Source: an uncultured Candidatus Marinamargulisbacteria bacterium (GTDB lineage Bacteria; Margulisbacteria; Marinamargulisbacteria; UBA817; CACECR01). From it: a DNA stretch of 52,821 nucleotides. The DNA is taken from NCBI GenBank assembly GCA_902558105.1, contig CACECR010000003.1:1-52821 (forward strand), in the 5' to 3' direction. Of the stretch, positions 20,328 through 29,005 are shown one piece after another. The translations under genes and the position numbers were made by a program. A model generated the notes under the pieces. That model had not been told where the DNA came from, did not search any database, and worked only from the letters and a program-made list of their open reading frames with translations. Numbering within the stretch: position 1 is the first letter of the stretch; each line of letters opens with the position of its first letter.

Positions 20328-21551
20328 TTAATTTGACACCGTTTCCTCTTCTTCCACTAATTCCCAAGGATGTATTGGGTCATCATACTGTTGCCAACCA
20401 TCTGGACCTTCCTGAAACTCATCGTCTGTTAACAAACACGCATCAATTTTAGCTCTTAACGCATCTTTATCAACATCTGTTCCAATAAATACAAGTTCTT
20501 GGCGACGATCCCCATAAGGCTCTTCCCAATTCTCTCGAATATCATTCACAGTTTCTTCGTCATCTAAGTTCCATTCATGCTTAGGAACAGCGGCCCACCA
20601 TTTACCGGCTGGAGAAATTTCAGCTAATTTACCCGCCACATTTACATGCCCCACAAAGTCCATCCGACTCGCTAGCCAAAAATAACCTTTAACACGATAA
20701 ATACCTGATAAATCGGATTGAAAAAAATCTAAAAATCGTTTGGGATGAAACGGGCGCTTCGATTTATAACTAATACTAGAAATATTATACTCTTCTGTTT
20801 CAGGAATATGCTCCCCTCTCATTTCTTTAAGCCATCCTGGAGACTGAGACGCTTTTTCAAAATCAAACAATCCCGTATTTAGAACAGACTCTAAAGGAAC
20901 ATCCGAATAATTAGTATCAATACATTGTGCATCTGGGTTTAAGGCTTTAATGACACCTTTAATTTTTGAAAGATGCTCTGGCTTAACTTCACTACTCTTA
21001 TTTAATAAAATAATGTTAGCAAATTCAATTTGATCCACTAATAAATCTACAATCGTTCGTTCATCATCATCACCTAACGATTCTCCACGATCTTTAAGAG
21101 ACTCCATAGAGTCTAAATTATCAAAGAAATGAGCGCAATCCACAACCGTCACCATGGTATCTAGCTCCGCAAAGTTCGATAACGAATTCCCCTCTTCATC
21201 TTCAAATGTAAATGTTTCAGCGACGGGAAGAGGTTCACTAATACCAGTAGATTCAATCACAAGGTAGTCAAAACGATTTTCTTTGGCTAACTTTTCAATT
21301 TCAATCAATAAATCTTCGCGTAGAGTACAGCAAATACATCCATTCGACATCTCGACTAATTTTTCTTCCGTCCGGCTTAAGCTAGCTTCTCCATTTTGAA
21401 TAAACTGAGCATCAATATTCACCTCAGACATATCATTAACGATAACCGCTACTTTTAAATCATTACGATTATTTAAAATTCGATTTAATAACGTCGTTTT
21501 TCCTGATCCAAGGAAGCCTGACAAGACTGTAACTGGTAATTTTTTTGACAT
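20328..21551 (-). CDS. COG0523 (CobW/YciC-type) metallochaperone GTPase
   Basis: G3E-family GTPases of this subgroup are made under zinc limitation and hand zinc to client enzymes. The 407 residues carry Walker A GFLGSGKTT (about 12-20), the metal-binding CxCC motif in GCICCTLREDL (about 71-81), ESTGISEPLP, an NKS/NKxD-like base motif (LLNKSSEV) and a CobW C-terminal domain (about 260-380) with WLASRMD and RRQELVFIGTDVD. AGGAG precedes the ATG. It heads the zinc block and has its own promoter with an operator-like dyad. The subgroup fits YciC/ZigA-like proteins; the client is unknown. Confidence 0.88.
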   Translation of the reverse strand: MSKKLPVTVLSGFLGSGKTTLLNRILNNRNDLKVAVIVNDMSEVNIDAQFIQNGEASLSRTEEKLVEMSNGCICCTLREDLLIEIEKLAKENRFDYLVIESTGISEPLPVAETFTFEDEEGNSLSNFAELDTMVTVVDCAHFFDNLDSMESLKDRGESLGDDDERTIVDLLVDQIEFANIILLNKSSEVKPEHLSKIKGVIKALNPDAQCIDTNYSDVPLESVLNTGLFDFEKASQSPGWLKEMRGEHIPETEEYNISSISYKSKRPFHPKRFLDFFQSDLSGIYRVKGYFWLASRMDFVGHVNVAGKLAEISPAGKWWAAVPKHEWNLDDEETVNDIRENWEEPYGDRRQELVFIGTDVDKDALRAKIDACLLTDDEFQEGPDGWQQYDDPIHPWELVEEEETVSN

Positions 21552-21579
21552 TAAAGACTCCTAAATTAAATTAAGAGAA

Positions 21580-21608
21580 AGTATAATAGAAAGACATTAA
21601 AATTGCAA
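21580..21608 (-). promoter_or_regulatory. Promoter of the COG0523 GTPase gene
   Basis: On the minus strand TTGCAA (21608-21603), exactly 17 bp, TATACT (21585-21580). Transcription would begin about 20 bp before the ATG at 21551, leaving room for the AGGAG ribosome site. The -35 lies inside the dyad at 21605-21617. Confidence 0.7.
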
Positions 21609-21617
21609 CTGAGTTGC
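21605..21617. promoter_or_regulatory. Operator-like dyad over the GTPase -35 box
   Basis: GCAACTGAGTTGC is a perfect 6-1-6 palindrome covering the -35 element of the GTPase promoter, the position where a repressor would block polymerase. The downstream genes suggest a zinc-responsive regulator. The half-site does not match the Zur boxes I remember, so the regulator is open. A short hairpin role cannot be excluded. Confidence 0.5.
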
Positions 21618-21635
21618 TTTAATAAAAGATTTACA

Positions 21636-22373
21636 TTAAATAGAAATCTCATGCTCTTTTAAAACAAGAGGTAACTGTGAAAAATCTATTAAGTTTAATA
21701 TATTTTGACGATCATTAGTTAAAAAGTCATACGTTAACTGTTGATAAGATGTGATATCAGTAGGAAATGAATAAGACTTTTTAGGAAAATTTTTCTTTTT
21801 AGTAACAACTCCTAAGCCAAAATCAAAATCTAAAACTGAAACATTAAGTTCTGGATAATTATCTTTTAAAAAAGGAATTACCTTCCAAGTATCCCCACAC
21901 CAAGAGCCTGTCCAACCACCATCATGTTTGGCTAACAAGTTTTGCTTGGCGTCTTCAAGTGACGTTCCAATAGTGGCTGATACCTCTGTTGGAGGACTGC
22001 AATCATGTAAAACAATGACACCATTTTCTGGCAAATAGTTTAATATATTCAACACATCTTGAAGAGTTTGTTCAAAAGTATGCAAGCCATCAATAAACAC
22101 TAACTGAGGTGGCTCATGAGATAGTGTATCATGATACAAGTCAAAATAACGGTCACTTGTTAATTCGATATATTGATTATTTTGATTATTGGAATCTCTT
22201 AAAATTGATTTAAGCTTCTTCCAGAAAGAAATTTGGATGTGTGGATCAACACAGATTTTACGAGGAACATTTAATTGTAAAAAACAGTCACCTTTAAATA
22301 CACCAATTTCTAGATATCTATCAACATTTAAATTATCAACTAAAAGCTGAATCAAAAACACTCTATCGATCAT
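21636..22373 (-). CDS. Class I SAM-dependent methyltransferase-like protein
   Basis: The 245 residues resemble the Methyltransf_24 group of Rossmann methyltransferases. The SAM-binding motif I is YLEIGVFKGDC (about 20-30); an acidic motif II lies in KICVDPHI, and LVFIDGLHTFEQTLQDV with GVIVLHDCSPP (about 95-130) is typical of this group, which often acts on sugars or secondary metabolites. The substrate cannot be told. It lies alone between the GTPase promoter and the groEL terminator, on the same strand as both, with no obvious promoter of its own. Confidence 0.8.
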   Translation of the reverse strand: MIDRVFLIQLLVDNLNVDRYLEIGVFKGDCFLQLNVPRKICVDPHIQISFWKKLKSILRDSNNQNNQYIELTSDRYFDLYHDTLSHEPPQLVFIDGLHTFEQTLQDVLNILNYLPENGVIVLHDCSPPTEVSATIGTSLEDAKQNLLAKHDGGWTGSWCGDTWKVIPFLKDNYPELNVSVLDFDFGLGVVTKKKNFPKKSYSFPTDITSYQQLTYDFLTNDRQNILNLIDFSQLPLVLKEHEISI

Positions 22374-22426
22374 TAATTTACAATAACAAAGACATCTTAG
22401 TATATCAACAAAGAGTCCATGGATTG

Positions 22427-22450
22427 AAAAAAACGACCCAGCTGGATCGC
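22427..22450 (-). terminator. Terminator of the groESL transcript (bidirectional)
   Basis: On the minus strand CGATCC (22449-22444), loop AGCT, GGGTCG (22439-22434), then seven T (22433-22427), with a G-U pair able to extend the stem. On the plus strand the same stem is followed by C and five T (22451-22455). It lies about 135 bp after the groEL stop, beyond the large hairpin at 22477-22586. Confidence 0.8.
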
Positions 22451-22476
22451 TTTTTCTAATATTTAGGTCAGTTGCC

Positions 22477-22586
22477 TAGAATTTGGGATGATTTTGAACG
22501 ATTAACAGAGGGAGTTATCTTGTCTGGCCCCCCGAAGGGGGCCGATAACGACCAGCGTTAATAGATCCGAAAGCACCCAAATTCTA
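22477..22586 (-). other. Nested imperfect hairpin in the groEL 3' region
   Basis: Four helices nest about one centre: 22477-22487 with 22576-22586 (11 bp), 22501-22506 with 22557-22562 (ATTAAC/GTTAAT), 22514-22519 with 22544-22549 (GTTATC/GATAAC), and GGCCCCC 22526-22532 with GGGGGCC 22537-22543. The internal loops are symmetric (13/13 and 7/7) apart from a six-base bulge. On the groEL (minus) strand the tip is C(UUCG)G, a very stable RNA tetraloop. The groEL stop lies in the outer arm. No U-tract follows, so it is not itself a terminator; mRNA protection or a remnant palindromic element are the options. Confidence 0.7.
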
Positions 22587-24245
22587 CATCATACCGGGCA
22601 TACCTCCGCCCATGCCGCCCATCCCCGCAGCCGCTGCTGCAGCGGCTGCATCAGCACCATCGTCTGGCTCATCTGCAATTAACGCCTCTGTAGTTAGAGC
22701 CGTACCTGCGATAGACGCACCATTTAAAATAGCCGATACAACTACTTTTGCAGGATCTACGATTCCAGCGTCAACCATATTTTCAAATTTCTCGTCACGA
22801 GCGTTGAACCCAACACCATTTTCAGTTTGATTCTTCACTTGCTCAACGATAACAGATCCTTCTAATCCACTGTTATTTGCGATTTGACGTGTTGGAGCTT
22901 CTAACGAACGCAGTACAATTTCCATTCCAACTTTTTGTGGAGACTCTTCTTTATCAATCGCCTCTTTTAATACTGGAATTAAGTTAATAAACGTCGTTCC
23001 ACCACCTGCAACGATACCATCCTCAACAGCAGCACGCGTGGCTGATAATGCATCTTCAACACGGTGTTTTTTCTCTTTTAACTCAGTTTCTGTTGCTGCA
23101 CCTACTTTGATAACCGCAACACCACCTGATAACTTCGCTAAACGTTCTTGAAGTTTTTCTTGATCATAAGACGAATCAGACGCTGCAATTTCTCTCTTGA
23201 TTTCATCAACTCGTCCAAGGATCTGATCTTGCTGACCTTTACCTTCAACGATTGTTGTTTCATCTTTATTAGATTTTACTTTAGCCGCTGTTCCTAACTG
23301 ATCGATTGTAGTCGCGTCTAATTTAAGACCTTTATCTTCAGAGATAACTTCAGCACCTGTTAAAATCGCAATATCTTCTAACATTGCTTTACGACGATCA
23401 CCAAATCCTGGGGCTTTAAGTGCTAAACAGTTAAATGTACCACGTAGTTTATTCACAACTAATGTAGCTAATGCTTCACCTTCAATATCTTCAGCAATAA
23501 TAACTAACGCTTTATTCGCTTGTACCACTTGCTCTAGTACTGGAAGAATTTCTTTAATCGCTGTAATTTTTTTGTCTGTAATTAAAATGAATGGATCATC
23601 AAACGACGCTTCCATACGCTCTTTATCAGTGACCATATAAGGAGAGGCATATCCTTTATCAAACTGCATCCCTTCTACAATTTCTAACTCTGTTTGGATT
23701 CCTTTAGACTCTTCAACAGTAATAACACCTTCGTTACCCACTTTATCCATAGCATCGGCAATTAAGTTACCAATTTCAAAATCGTTATTAGCGGAAATAG
23801 ATGCAACCTGTGCAATGGCTTCTTTGGTGTCTACTGGCTGAGATAATGATTTGATTTCATTTACAATAACAGATACCGCTTTATCGATCCCACGCTTTAA
23901 ATCCATTGGATTAGCACCAGCTGTTACATTTTTAAGTCCTTCTTTGAAAATAGCATGACCTAAAATAGTAGCCGTCGTCGTTCCGTCACCCGCTACATCA
24001 TTTGTTTTAGATGCTACTTCTTTTAATAGCTGAGCACCCATATTTTCAAATGGATCTTTTAATTCAATTTCTTTAGCCACAGAAACACCATCTTTAGTAA
24101 TAGATGGAGATCCCCACGATTTTGCTAATACAACATTACGTCCTTTAGGTCCTAACGTTACACGTACTGCATCTGCTACTTGCTCAATACCATCTGCAAG
24201 TGCTTTCCATGCTTCATTTGAATATTTTAGTTGCTTTGCACCCAT
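22584..24245 (-). CDS. groEL: 60-kDa chaperonin GroEL
   Basis: GroEL forms the double-ring folding chamber that works with GroES. I take ATG 24245 ([12 protein letters not shown]): AGGAG lies seven bases upstream of it but only one base from the alternative ATG at 24251. At 553 residues it is typical. It has [32 protein letters not shown] (ATP site), and the flexible Gly/Met tail [13 protein letters not shown]. It follows groES by 18 bp and is controlled by the CIRCE promoter upstream of groES. Confidence 0.98.
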   Translation of the reverse strand: MGAKQLKYSNEAWKALADGIEQVADAVRVTLGPKGRNVVLAKSWGSPSITKDGVSVAKEIELKDPFENMGAQLLKEVASKTNDVAGDGTTTATILGHAIFKEGLKNVTAGANPMDLKRGIDKAVSVIVNEIKSLSQPVDTKEAIAQVASISANNDFEIGNLIADAMDKVGNEGVITVEESKGIQTELEIVEGMQFDKGYASPYMVTDKERMEASFDDPFILITDKKITAIKEILPVLEQVVQANKALVIIAEDIEGEALATLVVNKLRGTFNCLALKAPGFGDRRKAMLEDIAILTGAEVISEDKGLKLDATTIDQLGTAAKVKSNKDETTIVEGKGQQDQILGRVDEIKREIAASDSSYDQEKLQERLAKLSGGVAVIKVGAATETELKEKKHRVEDALSATRAAVEDGIVAGGGTTFINLIPVLKEAIDKEESPQKVGMEIVLRSLEAPTRQIANNSGLEGSVIVEQVKNQTENGVGFNARDEKFENMVDAGIVDPAKVVVSAILNGASIAGTALTTEALIADEPDDGADAAAAAAAAGMGGMGGGMPGMM

Positions 24246-24263
24246 AGTCATTCTCCTTTAACC

Positions 24264-24554
24264 TTAATTAGCTCTTACCGCTAAAATATCACTTTCTTTT
24301 ACAATTAAATATTGCTTTTCGCCTTCTTTAAGTTCAGTACCACCGTACTTAGCAAAAATAACAACATCTCCTTGCTTTACTGTCATTGGAATCGACTTAC
24401 CTTCATCTGTAACACGACCCGCACCCACTGCAACAACAACACCTGTTTGTGGTTTTTCTTGAGCTGTATCTGGTAAAACAATACCTGAAGCTGTACGCTC
24501 TTCTGCTTCTTGTTGCTCGATGATCACACGATCCGATAGTGGTTTATAGTTCAT
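24264..24554 (-). CDS. groES: 10-kDa co-chaperonin GroES
   Basis: GroES is the lid of the GroEL chamber. ATG 24554 ([12 protein letters not shown]) has AAGGAG seven bases upstream and matches family starts; a longer TTG reading adds eight unconserved residues. At 96 residues it is normal. The mobile loop is [17 protein letters not shown] (about 19-35), followed by [14 protein letters not shown]. First gene of groES-groEL, under CIRCE. Confidence 0.97.
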   Translation of the reverse strand: MNYKPLSDRVIIEQQEAEERTASGIVLPDTAQEKPQTGVVVAVGAGRVTDEGKSIPMTVKQGDVVIFAKYGGTELKEGEKQYLIVKESDILAVRAN

Positions 24555-24587
24555 AAATAACTCCTTGCATTGATACAATTTAAACCG

Positions 24588-24614
24588 TTAGCACAGTACA
24601 TGCTAGAGTGCTAT
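24588..24614. promoter_or_regulatory. CIRCE element (HrcA operator) of groESL
   Basis: TTAGCACAG, nine bases, GAGTGCTAT. The CIRCE consensus is TTAGCACTC-N9-GAGTGCTAA, so the right half has one change and the left half two. It overlaps the -10 box and the expected start of transcription, where the HrcA repressor would act. The altered left arm may weaken repression. Confidence 0.85.
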
Positions 24615-24641
24615 TTTAACGTGATCAAGAACTTAATTCAA
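24613..24641 (-). promoter_or_regulatory. groESL promoter
   Basis: On the minus strand TTGAAT (24641-24636), 17-bp spacer, TAAAAT (24618-24613). The -10 abuts the CIRCE element. This is a sigma-70 type heat-shock promoter controlled by repression rather than by an alternative sigma factor. Confidence 0.75.
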
Positions 24642-24683
24642 GTACAAAATAAAGAAAAAAAAAACACTTAAAAAATAATAAAC

Positions 24684-24712
24684 TTTACGATCAGATTATT
24701 TTAGATTACTAT
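24684..24712 (+). promoter_or_regulatory. Promoter of tRNA-Leu
   Basis: TTTACG (24684-24689), 17-bp spacer, TACTAT (24707-24712), four of six matches in the -35. Transcription would begin about nine bases before the mature 5' end of the tRNA. Confidence 0.5.
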
Positions 24713-24728
24713 GAGTCGTATAGTTGCT

Positions 24729-24817
24729 GCCGAGGTGGTGAAATTGGTAGACACGACGGACTTAAAATCCGTTGACCTTTAAACGTCGTGCCGGTTCAAG
24801 TCCGGCCCTCGGTACCA
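24729..24817 (+). tRNA. tRNA-Leu (anticodon UAA)
   Basis: The acceptor arm GCCGAGG pairs with CCTCGGT (first pair G-U) and CCA is encoded. The D-arm has GGTGAAATTGGTAGAC. The anticodon stem ACGGA/TCCGT encloses loop CTTAAAA, giving anticodon TAA, which reads UUA. A long variable arm, as in all class II tRNAs, follows, then the T-arm with GTTCAAG. It is 89 bases with CCA. The glycosyltransferase start codon lies 19 bp after it. Confidence 0.96.
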
Positions 24818-24835
24818 CTAATAACAAGCCACTAT

Positions 24836-25504
24836 ATGAAAATAAAAATTGTCGCACATAGCAAAGGGGCTAAAGAAGATAGTTTACTCTACAACTATAA
24901 TAAAGAGTTAGGGCCTATCATCATTGAACATAACAAACTCGCCATTGCGAAGGCCTATAATAAACAATTAAATCTTGCCCTAGAGGAAGAACTTGACTGC
25001 TTAATACTTTGCCATGATGATATTGCTATCCATAGTAATGTTACCCAACAACTTAAGCACTTTATAACAGAGTACGATGTTGTTGGAGTAGCCGGAGCAA
25101 GCTGTATTCATGTTCAAAAACCCATTACTTGGAGGTATTTAGCTAAACATGCAAAAGATCACGGTAAAACCACCATCCATTGTGAGCATGGAGCCGTTGC
25201 TCATGGTGACCCAGATTATAAATTGATGAGCTCTTATGGCTACTACCCAAGTCCAGCACTCATCATCGATGGCCAGTTTATGGCACTCTCAAAACAAGCT
25301 ATTCAAACCATTAGATTCGACGAAAACTGCCCAAGTCGCTTTGATTTTTATGATTTAGATTATTGTTTACAAGCCGTAACTAATCAATTAAAAGTTGGCG
25401 TAAGTGATATTTGTATCACTCATCAATCCACCGGGAGTTATTCAAACCCCGACTATCCAAAAGGAGAAGAATGGTTCTTTCAAAAGTGGAAAGATATTTT
25501 TTAA
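24836..25504 (+). CDS. Glycosyltransferase, GT-A fold (StrF-like)
   Basis: The 222 residues from ATG 24836 (MKIKIVAHSKG) resemble the Glyco_tranf_2_5 group. The sugar-nucleotide/metal motif is HDDIAI (60-65), and FDFYDLDYCLQA (169-180) is the second conserved acidic block, followed by ITHQSTGSY. An earlier in-frame ATG at 24788 lies inside the tRNA and is rejected. No Shine-Dalgarno is visible. It lies just after tRNA-Leu and may be transcribed from the tRNA promoter. Acceptor and sugar are unknown. It ends four bases inside the convergent STAS gene. Confidence 0.82.
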   Translation: MKIKIVAHSKGAKEDSLLYNYNKELGPIIIEHNKLAIAKAYNKQLNLALEEELDCLILCHDDIAIHSNVTQQLKHFITEYDVVGVAGASCIHVQKPITWRYLAKHAKDHGKTTIHCEHGAVAHGDPDYKLMSSYGYYPSPALIIDGQFMALSKQAIQTIRFDENCPSRFDFYDLDYCLQAVTNQLKVGVSDICITHQSTGSYSNPDYPKGEEWFFQKWKDIF

Positions 25505-25839
25505 TAGCCCCCATCAAAAAAATGAATCGCATCCTCCATCGACTCAACAAAACAAAAAAAGCGAGTTAATCCAGAGACATCCATAATCGTTTTTAACGAA
25601 TCAACTAAACCTAAAATACACAGTTTAACAGACCCGACCTGAGATTTTTTATAAGCTAATAAAAATACCCGAAGCCCCGAACTACTCACATAGGTCATTT
25701 TTGATACATCTAAAACAACTTTAGTGTGACCTTCATCTAAAACACCTAACAACTCTTTTTCTAGACTTGGAGCCGTAAGCGTATCCACTTTACCATCAAT
25801 TCTACAAATACAAATGTCTCCTTGACGTTCTTTAATCAT
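25501..25839 (-). CDS. STAS-domain anti-sigma factor antagonist
   Basis: A 112-residue single-domain protein of the SpoIIAA/RsbV family. The phosphorylation site lies in YVSSSGLRVFL; S53 matches Ser58 of SpoIIAA by my alignment. In partner switching the dephosphorylated form captures an anti-sigma kinase and so frees a sigma factor or another target. Its gene overlaps the end of the phosphatase/kinase gene by eight bases, so the enzyme pair acting on S53 is most likely that protein. Confidence 0.92.
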   Translation of the reverse strand: MIKERQGDICICRIDGKVDTLTAPSLEKELLGVLDEGHTKVVLDVSKMTYVSSSGLRVFLLAYKKSQVGSVKLCILGLVDSLKTIMDVSGLTRFFCFVESMEDAIHFFDGGY

Positions 25840-27802
25840 TCGAAGCCTCCTTATTCTGAGTAAATACTAACACTAACTTATTCTGTGCCCCTTCTCGAGA
25901 ATAAACAGCTGATTTTGTTAGTGATTTAACAAAATGAATTCCTAAACCACCAATATCTGTGTCCTCTAAACTTGTAGACATATCCACATCCTCTTGCTCA
26001 AGTGGATTAAAAGGAACCCCATCATCCTCAATAATCACCGACAATTCTTCAGCAGAATAATCAAACGTCACGTAAATTAAGTGTTCGTCATGATCTTGAT
26101 ACCCATAGAAAATAACATTGCTTAATAACTCTTCTAAAACCACATTCACATTCATCGCCATAGCTTGGGTTAACTGATGAGTATCCGCATATCGCTCAAC
26201 CACCATATGCAACTTAGCAATCTCTGAAATATCATTTATAAAATGAACTTTAAATGGATTCGGAATTTCCATATCTTTTGGATGATAGTGCATCATCAAG
26301 ACGGTCATATCATCATGTTGCGGTGCCGTATCAGCAAATGTTTCAATATCATCTATGACGCTATTCAACATTATCGACACGTCTTGATTTGAGCTTTGAA
26401 TCAACTGTTGCACCATCCGATCCTCACCATAACATTCATCTGTTGGAGACATCGCCTCACTTAAACCATCCGTATAAATACAAAGTTTCGATTCTGGTGA
26501 AACGTGTATTGTCTGAGAAGCAAAGTAAGCCGTTGAATCAAATGCAAGAACGATACCGTCGGTTAGTTCAAGAGTTTCAACCTTATTATCCGTCACAACA
26601 AATGGCGAATTATGACCCGCATTAACATACGTTAATTCACCCGTTTGGATATTAAACACTCCTATCCATAGCGTCACAAATAAAAAATGATCGTTATGCT
26701 CACATAAATACTTATTCACATAAGCAACCACATCACTTAAATCGTGCATCTGATGAGTCACTGCACGCAATAACGTTAAGGTCATCGACATAAATAATGC
26801 CGCCGGAGACCCTTTTCCAGATACATCTCCAACAACTAAACAAAGTTCATTAGGACTTCTCATGAACATATCATAAAAATCGCCACCCACCTCTTTCGCA
26901 GGTTTCATAAATCCTTTAAGTGAAAACTGATCATTCCCAGAAAGTGCATCTTCTTTAGGCAACATACTCATTTGAATATTCGTAGCAATTTGAAGCTCCG
27001 ATTCGATTTGTTGTTTAGCCGAAATCGTCGTCTCTAATTCACGACGACTGCTAATTAAATGATCTTCCATTGCTAAAAGCGTCGTTGATAACTCCCCAAC
27101 TTCATCACGATGGCGAGCTGGAATAGCCAAAATAGTATCTCTATGTGGATGCTGAGATTCAAAATGATGCGTCGAGAGTGCAGACACATAGCGCATCAGT
27201 TTCCTTAACGGTTCTGAGATGCGCCCCATCACCACTTTCAACGTTAGAACACCTATCAAAAATAATACTAAAAAAATAGCAATCATATATATAATTAGCT
27301 CGCCAATAGACTCTAAGATCAAGTCTAAATCCATCCCAACATGAACAGCACCCACTTCACCAAATAAAATAGGAACCGTTACATCTAATGCATGGGGAGC
27401 CCCATCCTCGTTAAACGTTAAAAATATGGGTCGTTTTACCCAATCTTCCTTTGACAATACGGGTTGATACTTCTGATGAAGTAAATCTGGAATGACAGGT
27501 ACAAAAGTATGTGCAATCACGTCTAGGTTTGAATCTCTTACAATAATATAAGAGACGCCTTTAATGCTAAGATATTCATCAATTTTCGATTGAAGAGTCG
27601 CCGCATCACTATTTAAAATCAACTCAACCCCAGCATCCGAAATACTCTGAGCAATAGCTAAGCCCTTACTTTTGGCCTCTTTCTCTAATTCATTCTGAAT
27701 TCGAACTCCCATCATTAACGAAATGGACACTAGTATAGCCAAAAAAATCAAACTAGTTACTACTATTACTCTATAAAATAACGGAGATTGTGATGACTTC
27801 AT
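25832..27802 (-). CDS. Membrane PP2C phosphatase fused to RsbW-like kinase
   Basis: A 656-residue inner-membrane signalling enzyme. Order: TM1 (about 12-32), extracytoplasmic sensor (33-165), TM2 (about 166-190), HAMP (about 190-250), coiled coil (250-275), SpoIIE/RsbU-type PP2C phosphatase (about 280-507) with metal motifs GGDFYD (306-311), GDVSGKG (325-331), TDGLSEA (444-450) and HDDMT (496-500), then a GHKL kinase domain (about 520-650) with EELLSNV (557-563), EDDGVPFNP and GGLGIHFVK (618-626). Phosphatase and kinase for a STAS partner are thus in one chain. The gene overlaps the periplasmic binding protein gene upstream by four bases and the STAS gene downstream by eight. Confidence 0.93.
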   Translation of the reverse strand: MKSSQSPLFYRVIVVTSLIFLAILVSISLMMGVRIQNELEKEAKSKGLAIAQSISDAGVELILNSDAATLQSKIDEYLSIKGVSYIIVRDSNLDVIAHTFVPVIPDLLHQKYQPVLSKEDWVKRPIFLTFNEDGAPHALDVTVPILFGEVGAVHVGMDLDLILESIGELIIYMIAIFLVLFLIGVLTLKVVMGRISEPLRKLMRYVSALSTHHFESQHPHRDTILAIPARHRDEVGELSTTLLAMEDHLISSRRELETTISAKQQIESELQIATNIQMSMLPKEDALSGNDQFSLKGFMKPAKEVGGDFYDMFMRSPNELCLVVGDVSGKGSPAALFMSMTLTLLRAVTHQMHDLSDVVAYVNKYLCEHNDHFLFVTLWIGVFNIQTGELTYVNAGHNSPFVVTDNKVETLELTDGIVLAFDSTAYFASQTIHVSPESKLCIYTDGLSEAMSPTDECYGEDRMVQQLIQSSNQDVSIMLNSVIDDIETFADTAPQHDDMTVLMMHYHPKDMEIPNPFKVHFINDISEIAKLHMVVERYADTHQLTQAMAMNVNVVLEELLSNVIFYGYQDHDEHLIYVTFDYSAEELSVIIEDDGVPFNPLEQEDVDMSTSLEDTDIGGLGIHFVKSLTKSAVYSREGAQNKLVLVFTQNKEASND

Positions 27803-28965
27803 TTGGAGGCCCTTTCAATCATTTCAAATCCATTTTTTCCAGGTTTCAATAAGTAAACAGGTAAATTGGCTTGATTAGATTCGCGAAATGAAATCGATTG
27901 CTTTAACCCAATTGAAATACCTGAAGAGCGTTTAAATACATCACGTAACTTGGAGGCTGAAAACTCTCCAGGCACTTTTTTCATCATATTAACTAACAAT
28001 GTAGCATTCATATACGCTTCCAATCCAACAAAGTTAGGAGACTGCAGCGACTCAGATGATGCGACAAGGTGTCGATACGCCTTCACCGCCGGTAAACGAG
28101 TTAAATTATAGTCTGGAACTACCTGTGAAAAGACTAAATTTGAACTATAAAGAGACTCTTGATTACTAAGTAAACTTATTACTTTTTGAGCCCCAACAAA
28201 AGAAATATTCGCCACAATTGTTGGATCTCCAGACGCTCTTAACTCGCGAATAAAACCGGCACTCGCTTCATAAGATCCAACCACAATAATAACCTCGGGC
28301 TTAGCGGATTGAATAACTGATAACTGTGACTGATAGGAATCCGTAAAACGAGACCCTCGAGCATAACTCGCATCAGCTACTAACGTTTCCCCATATAAAG
28401 CCAGTGCCCGACGAACTCCGTCCCAGCCATTGCGACCGTACGCATCAGACTGATAAAAAACAGCTATCTTCGATTTCCCAATCGATCGAAAATAAGAAAC
28501 CAACGCCTTTGTTTCTTCTAAATAAGACGCTCTTAAATTGAATACAAACGATTGATAAGGATCACGACGTTGAGGCTCCGCACCTGTAAAGGGAAAATAA
28601 AGCATCATCGATCGATCTTCAAATCGTTTAAGTAAAGGAAGCACTCGAGTAACCGTCGGAGTACCCACATAACCCAATAACAAATCCACTTGATCCTTTT
28701 CGATTAATGTCATCGTATTTTTAACCGCCAGTTGGGGAGTATAGGCATCATCGTACACCACTAGTTCAAGGGGACGACCGTTGATACCGCCATTTTGATT
28801 AGCATCTTGAATCACAGCCTGGGTCACCGCTAAATAATCAGACCCAATCGTAGAAACGGGCCCTGACAATGCTAAAGACATCCCTATTTTTATAGGAGTC
28901 TTAGCCTGTAAATGTACCGATAAAATACATAAAAATATAAGTAGTCTGATTCCAAAAGCTATCAT
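27799..28965 (-). CDS. Periplasmic branched-chain amino-acid-type binding protein
   Basis: The 388 residues begin with a signal peptide (about 1-21) and have the Peripla_BP_6 (LivJ/AmiC type) fold: IKIGMSLALSGPVSTIG after the cleavage site, VYDDAYTPQLAVKNTMTLI near 70-90, and IAVFYQSDAYGRNGWDGV in the middle. No LivHMGF permease or ATPase lies nearby. Its 3' end overlaps the membrane phosphatase gene by four bases. The likely role is therefore ligand sensing: the bound form would touch the phosphatase's periplasmic domain. The ligand is unknown. Confidence 0.88.
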   Translation of the reverse strand: MIAFGIRLLIFLCILSVHLQAKTPIKIGMSLALSGPVSTIGSDYLAVTQAVIQDANQNGGINGRPLELVVYDDAYTPQLAVKNTMTLIEKDQVDLLLGYVGTPTVTRVLPLLKRFEDRSMMLYFPFTGAEPQRRDPYQSFVFNLRASYLEETKALVSYFRSIGKSKIAVFYQSDAYGRNGWDGVRRALALYGETLVADASYARGSRFTDSYQSQLSVIQSAKPEVIIVVGSYEASAGFIRELRASGDPTIVANISFVGAQKVISLLSNQESLYSSNLVFSQVVPDYNLTRLPAVKAYRHLVASSESLQSPNFVGLEAYMNATLLVNMMKKVPGEFSASKLRDVFKRSSGISIGLKQSISFRESNQANLPVYLLKPGKNGFEMIERASK

Positions 28966-29005
28966 CGCATTCCATTAAAATTATGATAAAATTAACGATA
29001 AGTCT

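Noticed and set aside
20328-20352. Short hairpin around the GTPase stop as terminator
   Set aside because: The TCAAA/TTTGA stem is only five pairs with no T-tract, too weak to call.
22501-22562. The GC-rich hairpin as the groEL terminator
   Set aside because: No T-tract follows on either strand; a proper terminator with seven T lies at 22427-22450.
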